NCBI RefSeq assembly: GCF_015910445.1
Contig: NZ_CP048882.1
Location: 62,001 to 126,000 of the forward strand
DNA from: Streptomyces bathyalis
GTDB lineage: Bacteria; Actinomycetota; Actinomycetes; Streptomycetales; Streptomycetaceae
Reading direction: 5' to 3'
DNA: 64,000 bases
Shown here piece after piece: positions 9,728-18,900 of this stretch (position 1 is the first letter of the stretch; every line of letters begins with the position of its first letter). Under the pieces are notes generated by a model. It searched no databases. It was not told where the DNA came from and saw only the letters and a program-made list of their open reading frames with translations. A program made the position numbers and the translations under genes.

Positions 9728-10522
9728 TCAGCCGAAGACGCCGAGCGCGAAGAGCGCTCCCACGCCGCCGAGCAGCATGAACAGGGGCATCAGCAGCCGC
9801 GTCTCGACCCACGCTCCGGCGCGGAATCGCATGAACTCCGGCGTGCCCAGCGGATACCAGCGCTTGCCGCTTATCTTGACGGGCCACAGGATCGGGCAGC
9901 CCGAAATGGTGATCGCGTCGCCGATGTTGTGGACCAGTGCCCCGAGAACGATCGGAAGCCCGAGCCACACATACTCCAGGCCCTGCCCGCCGAAGAGCCA
10001 TCCGGCGCCATTGCCCGGTTGGTCGAGCACGCCGGCGAGGCTCCAGGCGCTCGTCGCGCCGAGCAGCCACACCAGGATGTCGCTGGAGACCCGGGCCGCA
10101 CGCCACAGCAGCCCCTCCACGGCGAGCACCATATGGATGAAGAGGATCACCAGGACCGCCCAGCGGCCGCCGAAGACCGCCGCCGCCGAGAAGCCGGCGC
10201 CCAGGAAGAGCGCCCAGGGCCAGGTGTGCGTGAGGGTGCGGTGCCCACCGGAGCGGCGCCGCTCCCCGTTGCCGCGAGTGGAGTTGTAGACCGCCTCGGA
10301 CAGCTTGTCGATCACTCCGCACAGGCCGCGGGAGAGAGGGCCGAAGGCGCGGGAGATGGTGGCGGCCTTGTGATCGAGATCCGGCGCGAGGGCGGCGCCC
10401 GAGCTGATCAGGGCGCCGGCCAGGAGCACCGGCCAGGGCATCGGGTGCTCCAAGGCGGCTGCCGCCGCGCCTACTCCCAGCCACGCGGCCGCCCCCGACA
10501 GCGAATGCGCCGGTCCCATCAT
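9728..10522 (-). CDS. YdjM-like membrane-bound metal-dependent hydrolase (DUF457)
   Basis: Integral membrane protein of 264 residues. The N-terminus MMGPAHSLSGAAAWLG is characteristic, and the later motifs ALAPDLDHKAATISR and GGHRTLTHTW supply the Asp and His residues conserved in this family of putative metal-dependent hydrolases. Six to seven hydrophobic segments follow. The start at 10522 is chosen because GGGGTGGGGGA lies just upstream and because MGPAHSLSG is the usual N-terminus. E. coli YdjM is SOS-induced; no LexA box was looked for successfully here, and the molecular function is not established. The gene is divergent from the helicase gene. Confidence 0.8.
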   Translation of the reverse strand: MMGPAHSLSGAAAWLGVGAAAAALEHPMPWPVLLAGALISSGAALAPDLDHKAATISRAFGPLSRGLCGVIDKLSEAVYNSTRGNGERRRSGGHRTLTHTWPWALFLGAGFSAAAVFGGRWAVLVILFIHMVLAVEGLLWRAARVSSDILVWLLGATSAWSLAGVLDQPGNGAGWLFGGQGLEYVWLGLPIVLGALVHNIGDAITISGCPILWPVKISGKRWYPLGTPEFMRFRAGAWVETRLLMPLFMLLGGVGALFALGVFG

Positions 10523-10706
10523 GTCCGTCCCCCACCCCTGTGGCTGCTCGCGACGACGCAGCGGGCCGCAGGCTGCCGCGGCCCCAACTGGCCGCCTGTG
10601 GCGCTCTGATCGCCCGCCGCGCTGACGCCTTGTCGGCGGGACAGCGTATCGGCAGATGATCACGCCGCGAGCACCGGTTCCCAATAGCGGAAGCAAGGAA
10701 GGCAGT

Positions 10707-13235
10707 ATGGGGTGCGTGACAGCCACCCTCATCGATCAGATGCCGAGCGACGCCGACCCCGACGCCCTCTACGAAGCCTTCTCCGGCTGGGCGGAGGAGA
10801 GGGGGATCTCGCTCTACCCCGCGCAGGAGGAAGCGCTGATCGAGGTGGTCTCCGGTGCGAACGTGATCCTCTCCACCCCGACCGGCTCCGGGAAGAGCCT
10901 GGTCGCCGCGGGCGCCCACTTCGCGGCTCTCGCCCGGGACGAGGTCACCTTCTACACCGCTCCGATCAAGGCCCTGGTCTCGGAGAAGTTCTTCGACCTG
11001 TGCAAGATCTTCGGCACCGAGAACGTCGGCATGCTCACCGGCGACGCGTCCGTCAACGCCGACGCCCCCGTCATCTGCTGCACGGCCGAGGTGCTGGCCT
11101 CCATCGCACTGCGGGACGGCGCCGAGGCCGACATCGGCCAGGTGGTGATGGACGAGTTCCACTTCTACGCCGAACCTGACCGCGGCTGGGCCTGGCAGAT
11201 TCCGCTGCTGGAGCTTCCCCGCGCGCAGTTCGTGCTGATGTCGGCGACTCTCGGGGACGTCACCCGCTTCGAGGAGGACCTCACGCGGCGCACGGGCCGC
11301 GACACCGCCGTCGTGCGCTCCGCCACCCGCCCCGTGCCGCTGTCGTACGAATACCGGACCACCACGCTGACCGAGACCGTCACGGAGCTTCTGGAGACGC
11401 GCCAGGCGCCGGTCTACATCGTGCACTTCACGCAGGCGCAGGCGGTGGAGCGGGCGCAGGCGCTGATGAGCATCAACATGTGCACCCGCGCGGAGAAGGA
11501 CGAGATCGCCAAGATCATCGGCAACTTCCGCTTCACCACCCGCTTCGGACGCAACCTCTCCCGGTACGTGCGGCACGGCGTCGGAGTGCACCACGCGGGC
11601 ATGCTGCCCAAGTACCGGCGGCTCGTGGAGCGGCTCGCGCAGGCCGGTCTGCTGAAGGTCATCTGCGGTACCGACACCCTCGGCGTCGGCGTCAACGTGC
11701 CCATCCGCACGGTGCTGTTCACAGCCCTCACCAAGTACGACGGCAGCCGCGTGCGCACGCTGCGCGCGCGGGAGTTCCACCAGATCGCGGGCCGTGCGGG
11801 ACGGGCGGGCTTCGACACCTCCGGTTTCGTCGTCGCCCAGGCCCCCGAGCACGTCGTCGAGAACGAGAAGGCTCTCGCCAAGGCGGGGGACGATCCGAAG
11901 AAGCGCCGCAAGGTCGTGCGGAAGAAGGCCCCGGAAGGCTTCGTCAACTGGGGGCAGCAGACCTTCGAGAAGCTGATCGCCTCCGACCCGGAGCCCCTCA
12001 ACTCCCGCTTCCGCGTGACCCACGCGATGCTCCTGTCCGTGATCGCGCGGCCCGGCGACGCCTTCGCGCAGATGCGCAAGCTGCTGGAGGACAACCACGA
12101 GGACCGCCGCTCCCAGCTGCGCCACATCCGCCGGGCGATCGCCATCTACCGCTCGCTGCTGGACGGGGGCGTCGTCGAGCGGCTCGACGAGCCGGACGCG
12201 CAGGGCCGCACCGTGCGCCTCACCGTCGACCTCCAGCACGACTTCGCGCTCAACCAGCCCCTGTCCACCTTCGCGCTGGCGGCCTTCGAACTCCTCGACC
12301 CCGAATCCCCCTCCTACGCGCTGGACATGGTCTCCGTGGTCGAATCCACGCTCGACGACCCGCGGCAGATCCTGGCCGCCCAGACCAACAAGGCCAAGGG
12401 CGAGGCCGTCGCGCAGATGAAGGCGGACGGGATCGAGTACGAGGAGCGGATGGAGCGGCTGATGGACGTCAGCCACCCACAGCCGCTGGAGGAACTGCTC
12501 TTCCACGCCTACGGGCTCTACCGCAAGTCCCATCCGTGGGTCGGCGACCACCCCCTCTCCCCCAAGTCGGTCATCCGGGACATGTACGAACGGGCCATGA
12601 CCTTCGCGGAGTTCGTCTCCTTCTACGAACTGGCCCGCACCGAGGGCATCGTGCTGCGCTACCTCGCCAGCGCCTACAAGGCCCTGGAGCACACCGTCCC
12701 CGACGAGAAGAAGTCCGAGGACTTCCAGGACATCATCGAGTGGCTCGGCGAGATGGTCCGCCAGGTCGACTCCAGCCTGCTCGACGAGTGGGAGCAGCTC
12801 GCCAACCCGGAGGAAGAGAGCGCCGAGGAGGCGCAGGAACGCGCCGACCACGTCAGGCCCGTCACCGCCAACTCCCGCGCCTTCCGCGTCCTCGTGCGCA
12901 ACGCGATGTTCCGGCGGGTGGAGCTCGCCGCGCTGGACAAGGTCGCGGAACTGGGCGAGATGGACGCCGAGTCCGGCTGGGACGAGGACGCCTGGGCCGA
13001 GGCCCTGGACGGCTACTGGGACGAGTACGACGACATGGGCACCGGCCCCGACGCCCGCGGCCCGGGCCTCCTGAGCATCGAGGAGGTGCCGGAGGAGGCC
13101 CTGTGGCGCGTGCGGCAGACCTTCGCCGACCCGGATGACGACCACGACTGGGGCATCTCCGCCGAGGTCGACCTCACCGCCTCCGACGAGGAGGGCCGCG
13201 CCGTGATCAAGGTGACCGACGTGGGCCGGCTGTGA
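10707..13235 (+). CDS. Ski2-like DEAD/DEAH-box RNA helicase with DUF3516 tail
   Basis: Superfamily 2 helicase of 842 residues. Motif I is STPTGSGKS near 56, the DEVH-type box is VVMDEFHFY near 148, motif III is LMSATLGD, and the C-terminal RecA domain shows GVHHAGMLPKYRRLVE and HQIAGRAGRAGFDT, typical of the Ski2/Mtr4 group. The last 400 residues match the actinobacterial DUF3516-type extension, with an acidic end. It probably unwinds structured RNA in turnover or ribosome metabolism; this is inference. AAGGAAGG precedes ATG at 10707; a GTG at 10716 is a fair alternative. The tesB gene follows 34 bp downstream and may be in the same transcript. Confidence 0.88.
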   Translation: MGCVTATLIDQMPSDADPDALYEAFSGWAEERGISLYPAQEEALIEVVSGANVILSTPTGSGKSLVAAGAHFAALARDEVTFYTAPIKALVSEKFFDLCKIFGTENVGMLTGDASVNADAPVICCTAEVLASIALRDGAEADIGQVVMDEFHFYAEPDRGWAWQIPLLELPRAQFVLMSATLGDVTRFEEDLTRRTGRDTAVVRSATRPVPLSYEYRTTTLTETVTELLETRQAPVYIVHFTQAQAVERAQALMSINMCTRAEKDEIAKIIGNFRFTTRFGRNLSRYVRHGVGVHHAGMLPKYRRLVERLAQAGLLKVICGTDTLGVGVNVPIRTVLFTALTKYDGSRVRTLRAREFHQIAGRAGRAGFDTSGFVVAQAPEHVVENEKALAKAGDDPKKRRKVVRKKAPEGFVNWGQQTFEKLIASDPEPLNSRFRVTHAMLLSVIARPGDAFAQMRKLLEDNHEDRRSQLRHIRRAIAIYRSLLDGGVVERLDEPDAQGRTVRLTVDLQHDFALNQPLSTFALAAFELLDPESPSYALDMVSVVESTLDDPRQILAAQTNKAKGEAVAQMKADGIEYEERMERLMDVSHPQPLEELLFHAYGLYRKSHPWVGDHPLSPKSVIRDMYERAMTFAEFVSFYELARTEGIVLRYLASAYKALEHTVPDEKKSEDFQDIIEWLGEMVRQVDSSLLDEWEQLANPEEESAEEAQERADHVRPVTANSRAFRVLVRNAMFRRVELAALDKVAELGEMDAESGWDEDAWAEALDGYWDEYDDMGTGPDARGPGLLSIEEVPEEALWRVRQTFADPDDDHDWGISAEVDLTASDEEGRAVIKVTDVGRL

Positions 13236-13269
13236 GGGGCCCGCGGCACGCGAAAGAGGAGCACGCCCC

Positions 13270-14136
13270 ATGACCAGCCCCGCAGAGCAGCTCGCCGGGC
13301 TGCTCGACCTGGAGCAGATCGAGATCAACATCTTCCGGGGGCGCAGCCCGCGGGAGAATCTCCAGCGCGTCTTCGGCGGCCAGGTCGCCGGGCAGGCCCT
13401 CGTCGCCGCCGGGCGCACCACGGACGGGCAGCGCCCCGTGCACTCTCTGCACGCGTACTTCCTGCGGCCGGGTGTGCCCGGGGTTCCCATCGTGTACCAG
13501 GTCGAACGGGTGCGGGATGGCCGTTCGTTCACCACGCGGCGTGTGGTGGCCGTGCAGCAGGGCCGGACCATCTTCAACCTCACCGCCTCCTTCCATCAGC
13601 CGGAACTGGGCATCGACCATCAGGTCCCGATGCCCGACGTGCCGGACCCGGAGAGTCTTCCGAAGCTGGCCGACGAGATCCGCGACCACCTCGGCGAACT
13701 CCCCGGATCCCTCGAGCGCATGGAACGCCGGATGGCGTTCGACATCCGCTATGTGGAGCGGCTGCGCTGGGAGGCGGGCGAGCTGCGGGACACCGAGCCG
13801 CGCAGCGGGGTGTGGATGCGGGCCATCGGCTCGCTCGGTGACGACCCGCTCGTGCACACCTGCGCCCTCACCTACGCCAGCGACATGACACTCCTCGACG
13901 CCGTACGCATCCCCATCGAGCCGCTGTGGGGCCCGCGGGGCTTCGACATGGCCTCCCTGGATCACGCGATGTGGTTCCACAGGCCGTTCCGCGCCGACGA
14001 GTGGTTCCTCTATCAGCAGGAGTCCCCCATCGCGACGGGCGGCCGGGGACTGGCCCGCGGGCAGATCTTCGACGGCGAAGGCCGACTGATCGTCTCGGTG
14101 ATGCAGGAGGGCCTGTTCAGAAAGCTGGGCGGCTGA
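13270..14136 (+). CDS. tesB: acyl-CoA thioesterase II
   Basis: Double-hotdog acyl-CoA thioesterase of 288 residues, the usual TesB length, hydrolysing acyl-CoA to free acid and CoA in the cytosol. Visible motifs are QRVFGGQVAGQALVAAGRT at the start of the first hotdog and SLDHAMWFHRPFRADEWFLY in the second, holding the catalytic Asp. An AAAGAGGAG RBS precedes the ATG. It lies 34 bp after the helicase gene. Its last 20 bp overlap the end of the convergent DUF6397 gene. Confidence 0.92.
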   Translation: MTSPAEQLAGLLDLEQIEINIFRGRSPRENLQRVFGGQVAGQALVAAGRTTDGQRPVHSLHAYFLRPGVPGVPIVYQVERVRDGRSFTTRRVVAVQQGRTIFNLTASFHQPELGIDHQVPMPDVPDPESLPKLADEIRDHLGELPGSLERMERRMAFDIRYVERLRWEAGELRDTEPRSGVWMRAIGSLGDDPLVHTCALTYASDMTLLDAVRIPIEPLWGPRGFDMASLDHAMWFHRPFRADEWFLYQQESPIATGGRGLARGQIFDGEGRLIVSVMQEGLFRKLGG

Positions 14137-15214
14137 ATCCCCTCGGGCGCTCAGGCCCGAGGGCGCTGCCCCACCAGGGTGGCCGCTGACGCGGAGCGCG
14201 CAGGGCGTTCAGCACGCGGGCTCTTTGCTCGACGGGGCGCGACCTCCCGTGGCTATGGCTGCCGGCCACGCCCGTCCGCGCTCCCCTGTCCGGAGGCGGG
14301 CCAAGTCCCGTACGCGCAGGCGGGCGCCAGGTACACGTCTGAGTTCGTCCCGCCGGCCAACTGGCTTTCCCATCCGTGGAATCGGACGGACCGGCGCCGT
14401 GGGCCGGGCCGGCCGAGTGAGCCAGCTCGGCGGCATCCTCGGGAGCGCGGGCCTCCGATGCGCGTGCGCTCTCCAAGTCGGCCGCCAGCATGAGGCGTTG
14501 CCAGAAGATCTCATCCTCGGCGGCTGCCTTGCACAGCTCCTCCGCCACCTCCCGGACGGCCGGGGGTCTGCCGCGGAAGGGCACCAACTCGGGCCGCAAG
14601 GCGCTCAGACGGGCCCGCTCGCCCTCGTCCGGGACCGCCTCCCGCAGGATCTCCTCGCTGAGCACAGCCGCCCGGGCCGCTGCTGCCTCCCACGGCCCCT
14701 CCGCCTGCCGGCACAGCTGGCCCACACGGCGGCCACGCCAATGCCCCGCCCGCAGGTCCACCCCTTCGGCCAACAGCATGCGCAGCCCGCGCGGGAGGAT
14801 TCCGGAGAGCAGTTCCGGACGGTTCTCGGCGAAGGAGTTCAACTCCTGCGCCAGGTACAGCCACACCACCGTCCGGTACCGGTTCAAGTAGAAGCGCACC
14901 GGACTGAAACAGCCGCCCCGTGCCAGGCGGGCGAACCGAGCCCCCGTGACGCCGAGCAGCTCGGCGCCGCCGCCCGCGTCGACGACACGCAGCCGTTCCC
15001 GCAACCCGTTCGGGAAGTCCTCCGCGGCCCGCAGCCTGGCCAGTTCGTCACGGGGCACCCGGCGGCGAACCGGCCCCCGGCCCACACGCAGCGTGGTCGC
15101 CGAGTCCTCTGCGCGCACCGTACGTACGTGCCCGAGCTGCGCGGCGAGCGCCATCTCGCCCGGTTCCAGGCCCAGTTCCTTCGCGGCCGTACTCATCGCG
15201 ACGTCGTCGTGCAT
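14117..15214 (-). CDS. DUF6397-like conserved Streptomyces protein
   Basis: A 365-residue protein that I associate with the Streptomyces family DUF6397, of unknown function. Residues about 1-60 look like a helix-turn-helix region (AKELGLEPGEMALAAQLGHV), and 75-110 repeat the pattern (AELLGVTGARFARLARGGCF), so nucleic-acid binding is possible. The middle part is helical (RTVVWLYLAQELNSFAEN). The last 90 residues are Arg/Pro/Ser-rich and run into the 3' end of tesB, so the C-terminal extension may be poorly conserved. GGGGGAAG lies 5 bases before the ATG, which supports the long start. Confidence 0.7.
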   Translation of the reverse strand: MHDDVAMSTAAKELGLEPGEMALAAQLGHVRTVRAEDSATTLRVGRGPVRRRVPRDELARLRAAEDFPNGLRERLRVVDAGGGAELLGVTGARFARLARGGCFSPVRFYLNRYRTVVWLYLAQELNSFAENRPELLSGILPRGLRMLLAEGVDLRAGHWRGRRVGQLCRQAEGPWEAAAARAAVLSEEILREAVPDEGERARLSALRPELVPFRGRPPAVREVAEELCKAAAEDEIFWQRLMLAADLESARASEARAPEDAAELAHSAGPAHGAGPSDSTDGKASWPAGRTQTCTWRPPARTGLGPPPDRGARTGVAGSHSHGRSRPVEQRARVLNALRAPRQRPPWWGSALGPERPRGFSRPAF

Positions 15215-15363
15215 GGTCTTCCCCCGTCGTTTACCGTCATCTCCAGCAGCGGTCCAGCTACTGACAGTGACGACATTAGACGGTGGAAGAGCATCCCGCT
15301 CGGCCTGTGGATAACTCCCGCCACGTGCACGAACCGGGGTGCCGCACGGTGCGCGGCCCGCCG

Positions 15364-15756
15364 CTACGTCCCGTTGCGCGCCGCCAGACCGAGATGCTCG
15401 CCGACGCGACTCACCAGCAGCGTCATCTCATAGGCGACGGCGCCGACATCGGTCTCGGCTCCCGTCAGCACGCACAGACAGCTGCCCTCGCCCGCGGAGG
15501 TGACGAAGAGCAGCCCCTCCTCGAACTCGATCATCGTCTGCCGCACCTGTCCCGTACCGAAGTGCGTCCCCGAGCCCTTCGCCAGGGACTGCAGGCCGGA
15601 TGCCACTGCGGCGAGATGCTCGGCGTCGGCTTTCTCCAGGGTCTGACTGTTCGCGGTGACCAGACCGTCGGTCGAGAGCACCATCGCGTGTCGTACGGAC
15701 GGCATCCGGTCGGTCAGGTCGTCGAGCAGCCAGTCGAGCCCTGTGTTCAGCGCCAT
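15364..15756 (-). CDS. Roadblock/LC7 domain protein
   Basis: Small cytosolic protein of 130 residues with a Roadblock/LC7 fold, judged from NTGLDWLLDDLTDRMPSVRH, the pattern AMVLSTDGLVTANS and the strand GLLFVTSAGEGSCLCVL. In Streptomyces such proteins belong to conservons with an ATPase sensor, DUF742 and a small GTPase, where they regulate the GTPase. No such partners are adjacent, so this is an orphan copy. The start with AAGGGGGAA upstream was preferred to a longer frame beginning at 15843. Confidence 0.85.
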   Translation of the reverse strand: MALNTGLDWLLDDLTDRMPSVRHAMVLSTDGLVTANSQTLEKADAEHLAAVASGLQSLAKGSGTHFGTGQVRQTMIEFEEGLLFVTSAGEGSCLCVLTGAETDVGAVAYEMTLLVSRVGEHLGLAARNGT

Positions 15757-15884
15757 CCCGGCGTTCCCCCTTCTCCTCAGCTGCTGCCTTGCCACCCTTA
15801 CCCACCACAACGCGGGGAGCAACCACACGCTCACGTGCCGCACTCAGCGCCACGAGCCGTGTACGCCTCGCGCAGTATGGACGC

Positions 15885-16313
15885 ATGGCTGAGAAGATGA
15901 CGGAAGACGAGTGGCGCGGCTTCATCTCCGAGGGCACACGTACGGGGAAACTCTCGACGGTCCGTGCCGACGGAAGCCCCCACGTGGCGCCTGTGTGGTT
16001 CGTGCTCGACGGGGACGATCTGCTCTTCAACACAGGTGAGGACACGGTCAAGGGACGCAATCTGGCCCGCGACGGCCGCGTCTCCATCTGTGTGGACGAC
16101 GAACGGCCTCCGTTCGCCTTCGTCGTCCTCACCGGGCGGGCGGAGCTGAGCCGCGACTTGGACACGATGCTGCACTGGGCGACCCGCATCGGCACCCGCT
16201 ACATGGGCGAGGAGGCCGGGCCGCGGTTCGGTGCGCGCAACGCCGTTCCGGGGGAGCTGCTCGTCCGCGTGCGCATCTCGAAGGTGGTGGCGCTCTCCGG
16301 CCTCGCGGACTGA
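15885..16313 (+). CDS. pyridoxamine 5'-phosphate oxidase-fold F420/FMN oxidoreductase
   Basis: Split-barrel flavoprotein-like enzyme of 142 residues. TGKLSTVRADGSPHVAPVWF and NTGEDTVKGRNLARDGRVS match the PPOX class that binds FMN or F420 in actinobacteria. Family members reduce diverse small molecules; the substrate here is unknown. The start MAEKMTEDEWRG was chosen by homology of the N-terminus; the RBS is weak and ATG 15897 is an alternative. The gene is divergent from the Roadblock gene and 66 bp before a methyltransferase gene. Confidence 0.85.
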   Translation: MAEKMTEDEWRGFISEGTRTGKLSTVRADGSPHVAPVWFVLDGDDLLFNTGEDTVKGRNLARDGRVSICVDDERPPFAFVVLTGRAELSRDLDTMLHWATRIGTRYMGEEAGPRFGARNAVPGELLVRVRISKVVALSGLAD

Positions 16314-16379
16314 TCCGCACCGGGTGCGGGGCCCCCGGGCGGCTGTCCGCAGGGGCGCCCCGCACCGGCGTCGGCCATC

Positions 16380-16997
16380 ATGAGGTCCATGCAGGACGAG
16401 ACGAGCAACGACCCCGCGCGGGTGCGCGAATTCTTCGGCTCCCGCGCGGCCCGCTGGGAGGCACGCTTCCCCGACGACGGCCCCGCATACGAGGCGGCCG
16501 TCGGCGAACTCGGTCTGCGCGAGGGCGACGCCGTGCTCGACGCGGGCTGCGGCACGGGGCGGGCGCTGCCGCCGCTCCGTGCCGCGGTCGGCCGCACGGG
16601 CACCGTCCTCGGCGCCGATCTCACGCCGGAGATGATCTCCGAGGCCGTGCGCGCGGGAAGGCACTCCTGTGCGCGTCTGCTGCTCGCGGACGTCTGCCGG
16701 CTTCCGCTGCGCGACGGCTGCCTCGACGCCGTCTTCGGGGCAGGGCTGATCTCCCACCTGGCCGGGCCGGACACCGGGCTCCGCGAACTGGCCCGGGTGG
16801 TCCGTCCCGGCGGCACGCTCGCCCTCTTCCATCCGGTCGGCCGCGCGGCGCTCGCCGCGCGCCACGGCCGCGCCCTGACCGCGGACGACATCCGTGCCGA
16901 ACCCAACCTCCGTACGCTGCTTGCCACATCGGGTTGGCGGCTGACCTCGTACACCGACGAGGACGACCGCTATCTGGCCCTGGCAACGCGGACGTAG
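16380..16997 (+). CDS. class I SAM-dependent methyltransferase
   Basis: Methyltransferase of 205 residues. Motif I is VLDAGCGTGRALPPL near 57, followed by GADLTPEMISEAV, which would contact the SAM adenosine, and a GGTLALFHP strand after motif III. The substrate is not predictable. The ATG at 16389 (MQDETSND) is an equally good start. It ends in a hairpin shared with the convergent MpaB-like gene. Confidence 0.82.
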   Translation: MRSMQDETSNDPARVREFFGSRAARWEARFPDDGPAYEAAVGELGLREGDAVLDAGCGTGRALPPLRAAVGRTGTVLGADLTPEMISEAVRAGRHSCARLLLADVCRLPLRDGCLDAVFGAGLISHLAGPDTGLRELARVVRPGGTLALFHPVGRAALAARHGRALTADDIRAEPNLRTLLATSGWRLTSYTDEDDRYLALATRT

Positions 16998-17030
16998 CCG
17001 TTCGCAGACGTCTCGCCGCCCGCGAACGGC
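16997..17030. terminator. hairpin terminator between convergent genes
   Basis: Arms GCCGTTCGC (16997-17005) and GCGAACGGC (17022-17030) form a perfect 9-bp stem starting at the methyltransferase stop codon. It likely ends transcription from both sides. Confidence 0.6.
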
Positions 17031-17070
17031 AGCCAGGCAGACGGAAGTCAGGCCGACGGGACCGCCGGCG

Positions 17071-17976
17071 CTACACCTTGCCGTGCGGCACAGGACACGC
17101 GCCGCCGAGGCCTCGTTCCGCCTGCCGCGGGAAGGTGCCCAGGTCCTCCAGGCGGTAGCCGACCGGATAGCCCGGATACCCCTTGATCTCCGGGTTCTGC
17201 CGGGCGTAGTGCGGCTTGCGCCGCGGTGGCATCAGGCGCACGGCACGCGCCCGCGTCCGCAGAGCGCCCTGCACGAGCCTGCGGACCGCGGGACGCGGCT
17301 GGTCGTAACGGAAGGCGCGCAACAGGGAATCGTCCAGCAGCGCCTTGCTCGCGCCGCGCACCGCCGGGGCGAGGGGGGACGGATACCAGGACGCCATCAG
17401 CGCCAGCGTCGAGTCGGAGACGCGGCGCGAGGCGGGGTCCCAGCCGAAGTGTGCTTCCTCGTACTCGTCGAGATACGTCTCGAAATCGTCGTAGCGCTCC
17501 GGGATTTCGGTGATCCCCAGGTGCTTGCCGAGCACGCGGTAGTAGACGGCGGACGCGTGCTGCTCGTGGCGTGTCAGTCGCCGCCACCCGTACATGTCCA
17601 GCCACCGCTTCGGCATCACGACGAACGTGCACAGCACGTAGCGCATGTCGCCGTCGGAGATGTCATAGCTGCGGTGCATCTGGTTGATGCGGCGTATCGC
17701 GGTACGGCCCTTCTCGGATCTGTGGCCGTGCTCCATGACGGCGTCCAGGAGCAGCGTGGTGTCGTCGTAGCGCTTCTGCGTGCGGTCGGTGAGCTCCGCG
17801 GTGTGCGCCAGCAGCCGCCCTATGCTCGGCACCGCGTAGGTGCGGTAGAGGGCCAACTCCAGGGCACGCGTGAAGTCCCAGGGGAACTCGTAGGTCGCCG
17901 CGAGCCGGTAGATCTCCTCGAAGTCCTCCTCCGGGTCGAGTTGCAGGATGTGCTTGAGCCGGTCGTATCGCCCCAC
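17071..17976 (-). CDS. MpaB-like oxygenase domain protein (DUF2236)
   Basis: Helical protein of 301 residues related to the DUF2236/MpaB/rubber-oxygenase (Lcp) family of haem proteins. Supporting stretches are RYDDTTLLLDAVMEHGHRS, INQMHRSYDISDGDMRYVL and FVVMPKRWLDMYGWRRL, the middle one carrying a conserved His. Family members oxidatively cleave or modify lipophilic compounds, but most bacterial ones are uncharacterised. The start ATG at 17976 gives the expected length. It diverges from the gene at 18068. Confidence 0.8.
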   Translation of the reverse strand: MGRYDRLKHILQLDPEEDFEEIYRLAATYEFPWDFTRALELALYRTYAVPSIGRLLAHTAELTDRTQKRYDDTTLLLDAVMEHGHRSEKGRTAIRRINQMHRSYDISDGDMRYVLCTFVVMPKRWLDMYGWRRLTRHEQHASAVYYRVLGKHLGITEIPERYDDFETYLDEYEEAHFGWDPASRRVSDSTLALMASWYPSPLAPAVRGASKALLDDSLLRAFRYDQPRPAVRRLVQGALRTRARAVRLMPPRRKPHYARQNPEIKGYPGYPVGYRLEDLGTFPRQAERGLGGACPVPHGKV

Positions 17977-18020
17977 GTCGTCGTGTCCCCTCCGTCAGCG
18001 GCCCTGCTCTGTAAACGAAC

Positions 18021-18039
18021 TGACTCTAGAGTTAAGGTT
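18021..18039. promoter_or_regulatory. ACTCTAGAGT palindrome in a divergent promoter region
   Basis: A perfect 10-bp palindrome ACTCTAGAGT, extendable to a 14-bp imperfect dyad, lies in the 91-bp gap between two divergent genes. ACTC-type dyads are common in MerR-family operators, but no regulator gene is adjacent. Role inferred only. Confidence 0.3.
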
Positions 18040-18067
18040 CCCCAGAACTCATGGAAGGGGAGGGCAC

Positions 18068-18853
18068 GTGGCCGCCGAGGACGATGACGCGCTGTTTGTG
18101 CTGACGGCTGTACTCCTGACTCCCGCCCAGTTTCCGAGCGTTCTGGGCGACGACTACCCAGAGGCGTGCGCGAGACTCGGCCTCGAACCGTACGCCGAGG
18201 GTTACGGGTTGGTTCTCGGCCAGGACGGTTCCGGCGCCCGCTGGACCGTGGCCACCGACGATGTGACCCTCGTGGCCTGTGCGATCGCCGCGTGGGACTG
18301 CGGCATGGAGTACGACCTCTCTCCCTCGGACCGCTCGGTGGCCGCGGCGCTGCCGGGCTGGCCGCTGAACGTGGCCGTCTCCGCCCCCGGAGTGCCCGCG
18401 CCGCACGATCCCGAGCCCGACCCGGAGATGGACGGCGGACGCTCCGCGCTCGTGCCGCCGGACACGGAACAGTGGGGACCGGCACAGCGCCGGCTGGGCG
18501 CGGACGAGATCGCACTGCAGTGGGCGGTCTGGCGCGAACAGGTCGAGGACGACGTCGAGTTCGTGGAGGCCGGCGAGAACCCCAACGCGTCGGTGAAGCG
18601 GGTCCTGGAGGAGGTGCGGGCGTACGTGGAGACCCCGCCGCCTCCCGGCCGTGTCCGCTCGGCCTTCGCCTCCGGAGAGGCGCGCACCCTGCGTGCGGAC
18701 GGGCCCGGATGGAGCATGGTCGCCCGCACCGACGACATCGCCTTCCTGCTTCTGGACGACGAGCCGGGTGAGGTCCTGCCGGTCGGACGCGGGGCCGAAC
18801 TGCCCGGTCTGCTCGAGGCGTTGGACGGAATGGCGGTCCGCCCGGCGGCCTGA
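18068..18853 (+). CDS. conserved hypothetical protein
   Basis: A 261-residue acidic protein that I do not recognise. There is no signal peptide or membrane segment. The first 95 residues (VLLTPAQFPSVLGDDYPEAC, with WTVATDDVTLVACAIAAWDC) and the last 60 (GWSMVARTDDIAFLLLDDEP) look like compact alpha/beta parts joined by a Pro/Asp-rich linker near 115-150. The GTG start has a very strong GGAAGGGGAGGG RBS. It is divergent from the MpaB-like gene and ends just before a convergent gene. Confidence 0.65.
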   Translation: MAAEDDDALFVLTAVLLTPAQFPSVLGDDYPEACARLGLEPYAEGYGLVLGQDGSGARWTVATDDVTLVACAIAAWDCGMEYDLSPSDRSVAAALPGWPLNVAVSAPGVPAPHDPEPDPEMDGGRSALVPPDTEQWGPAQRRLGADEIALQWAVWREQVEDDVEFVEAGENPNASVKRVLEEVRAYVETPPPPGRVRSAFASGEARTLRADGPGWSMVARTDDIAFLLLDDEPGEVLPVGRGAELPGLLEALDGMAVRPAA

Positions 18854-18900
18854 GCCCTTCGCCGGCGCCGCTGCCGCGAAGACGCAAATCGCAGCGCCCC

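Noticed and set aside
7083-13583. A very long minus-strand open frame of over 2000 codons across the exporter, membrane protein and helicase genes
   Set aside because: It is antisense to several well-supported genes, and its sequence is low-complexity His/Arg/Gln/Val-rich, as expected for a shadow frame in very GC-rich DNA.
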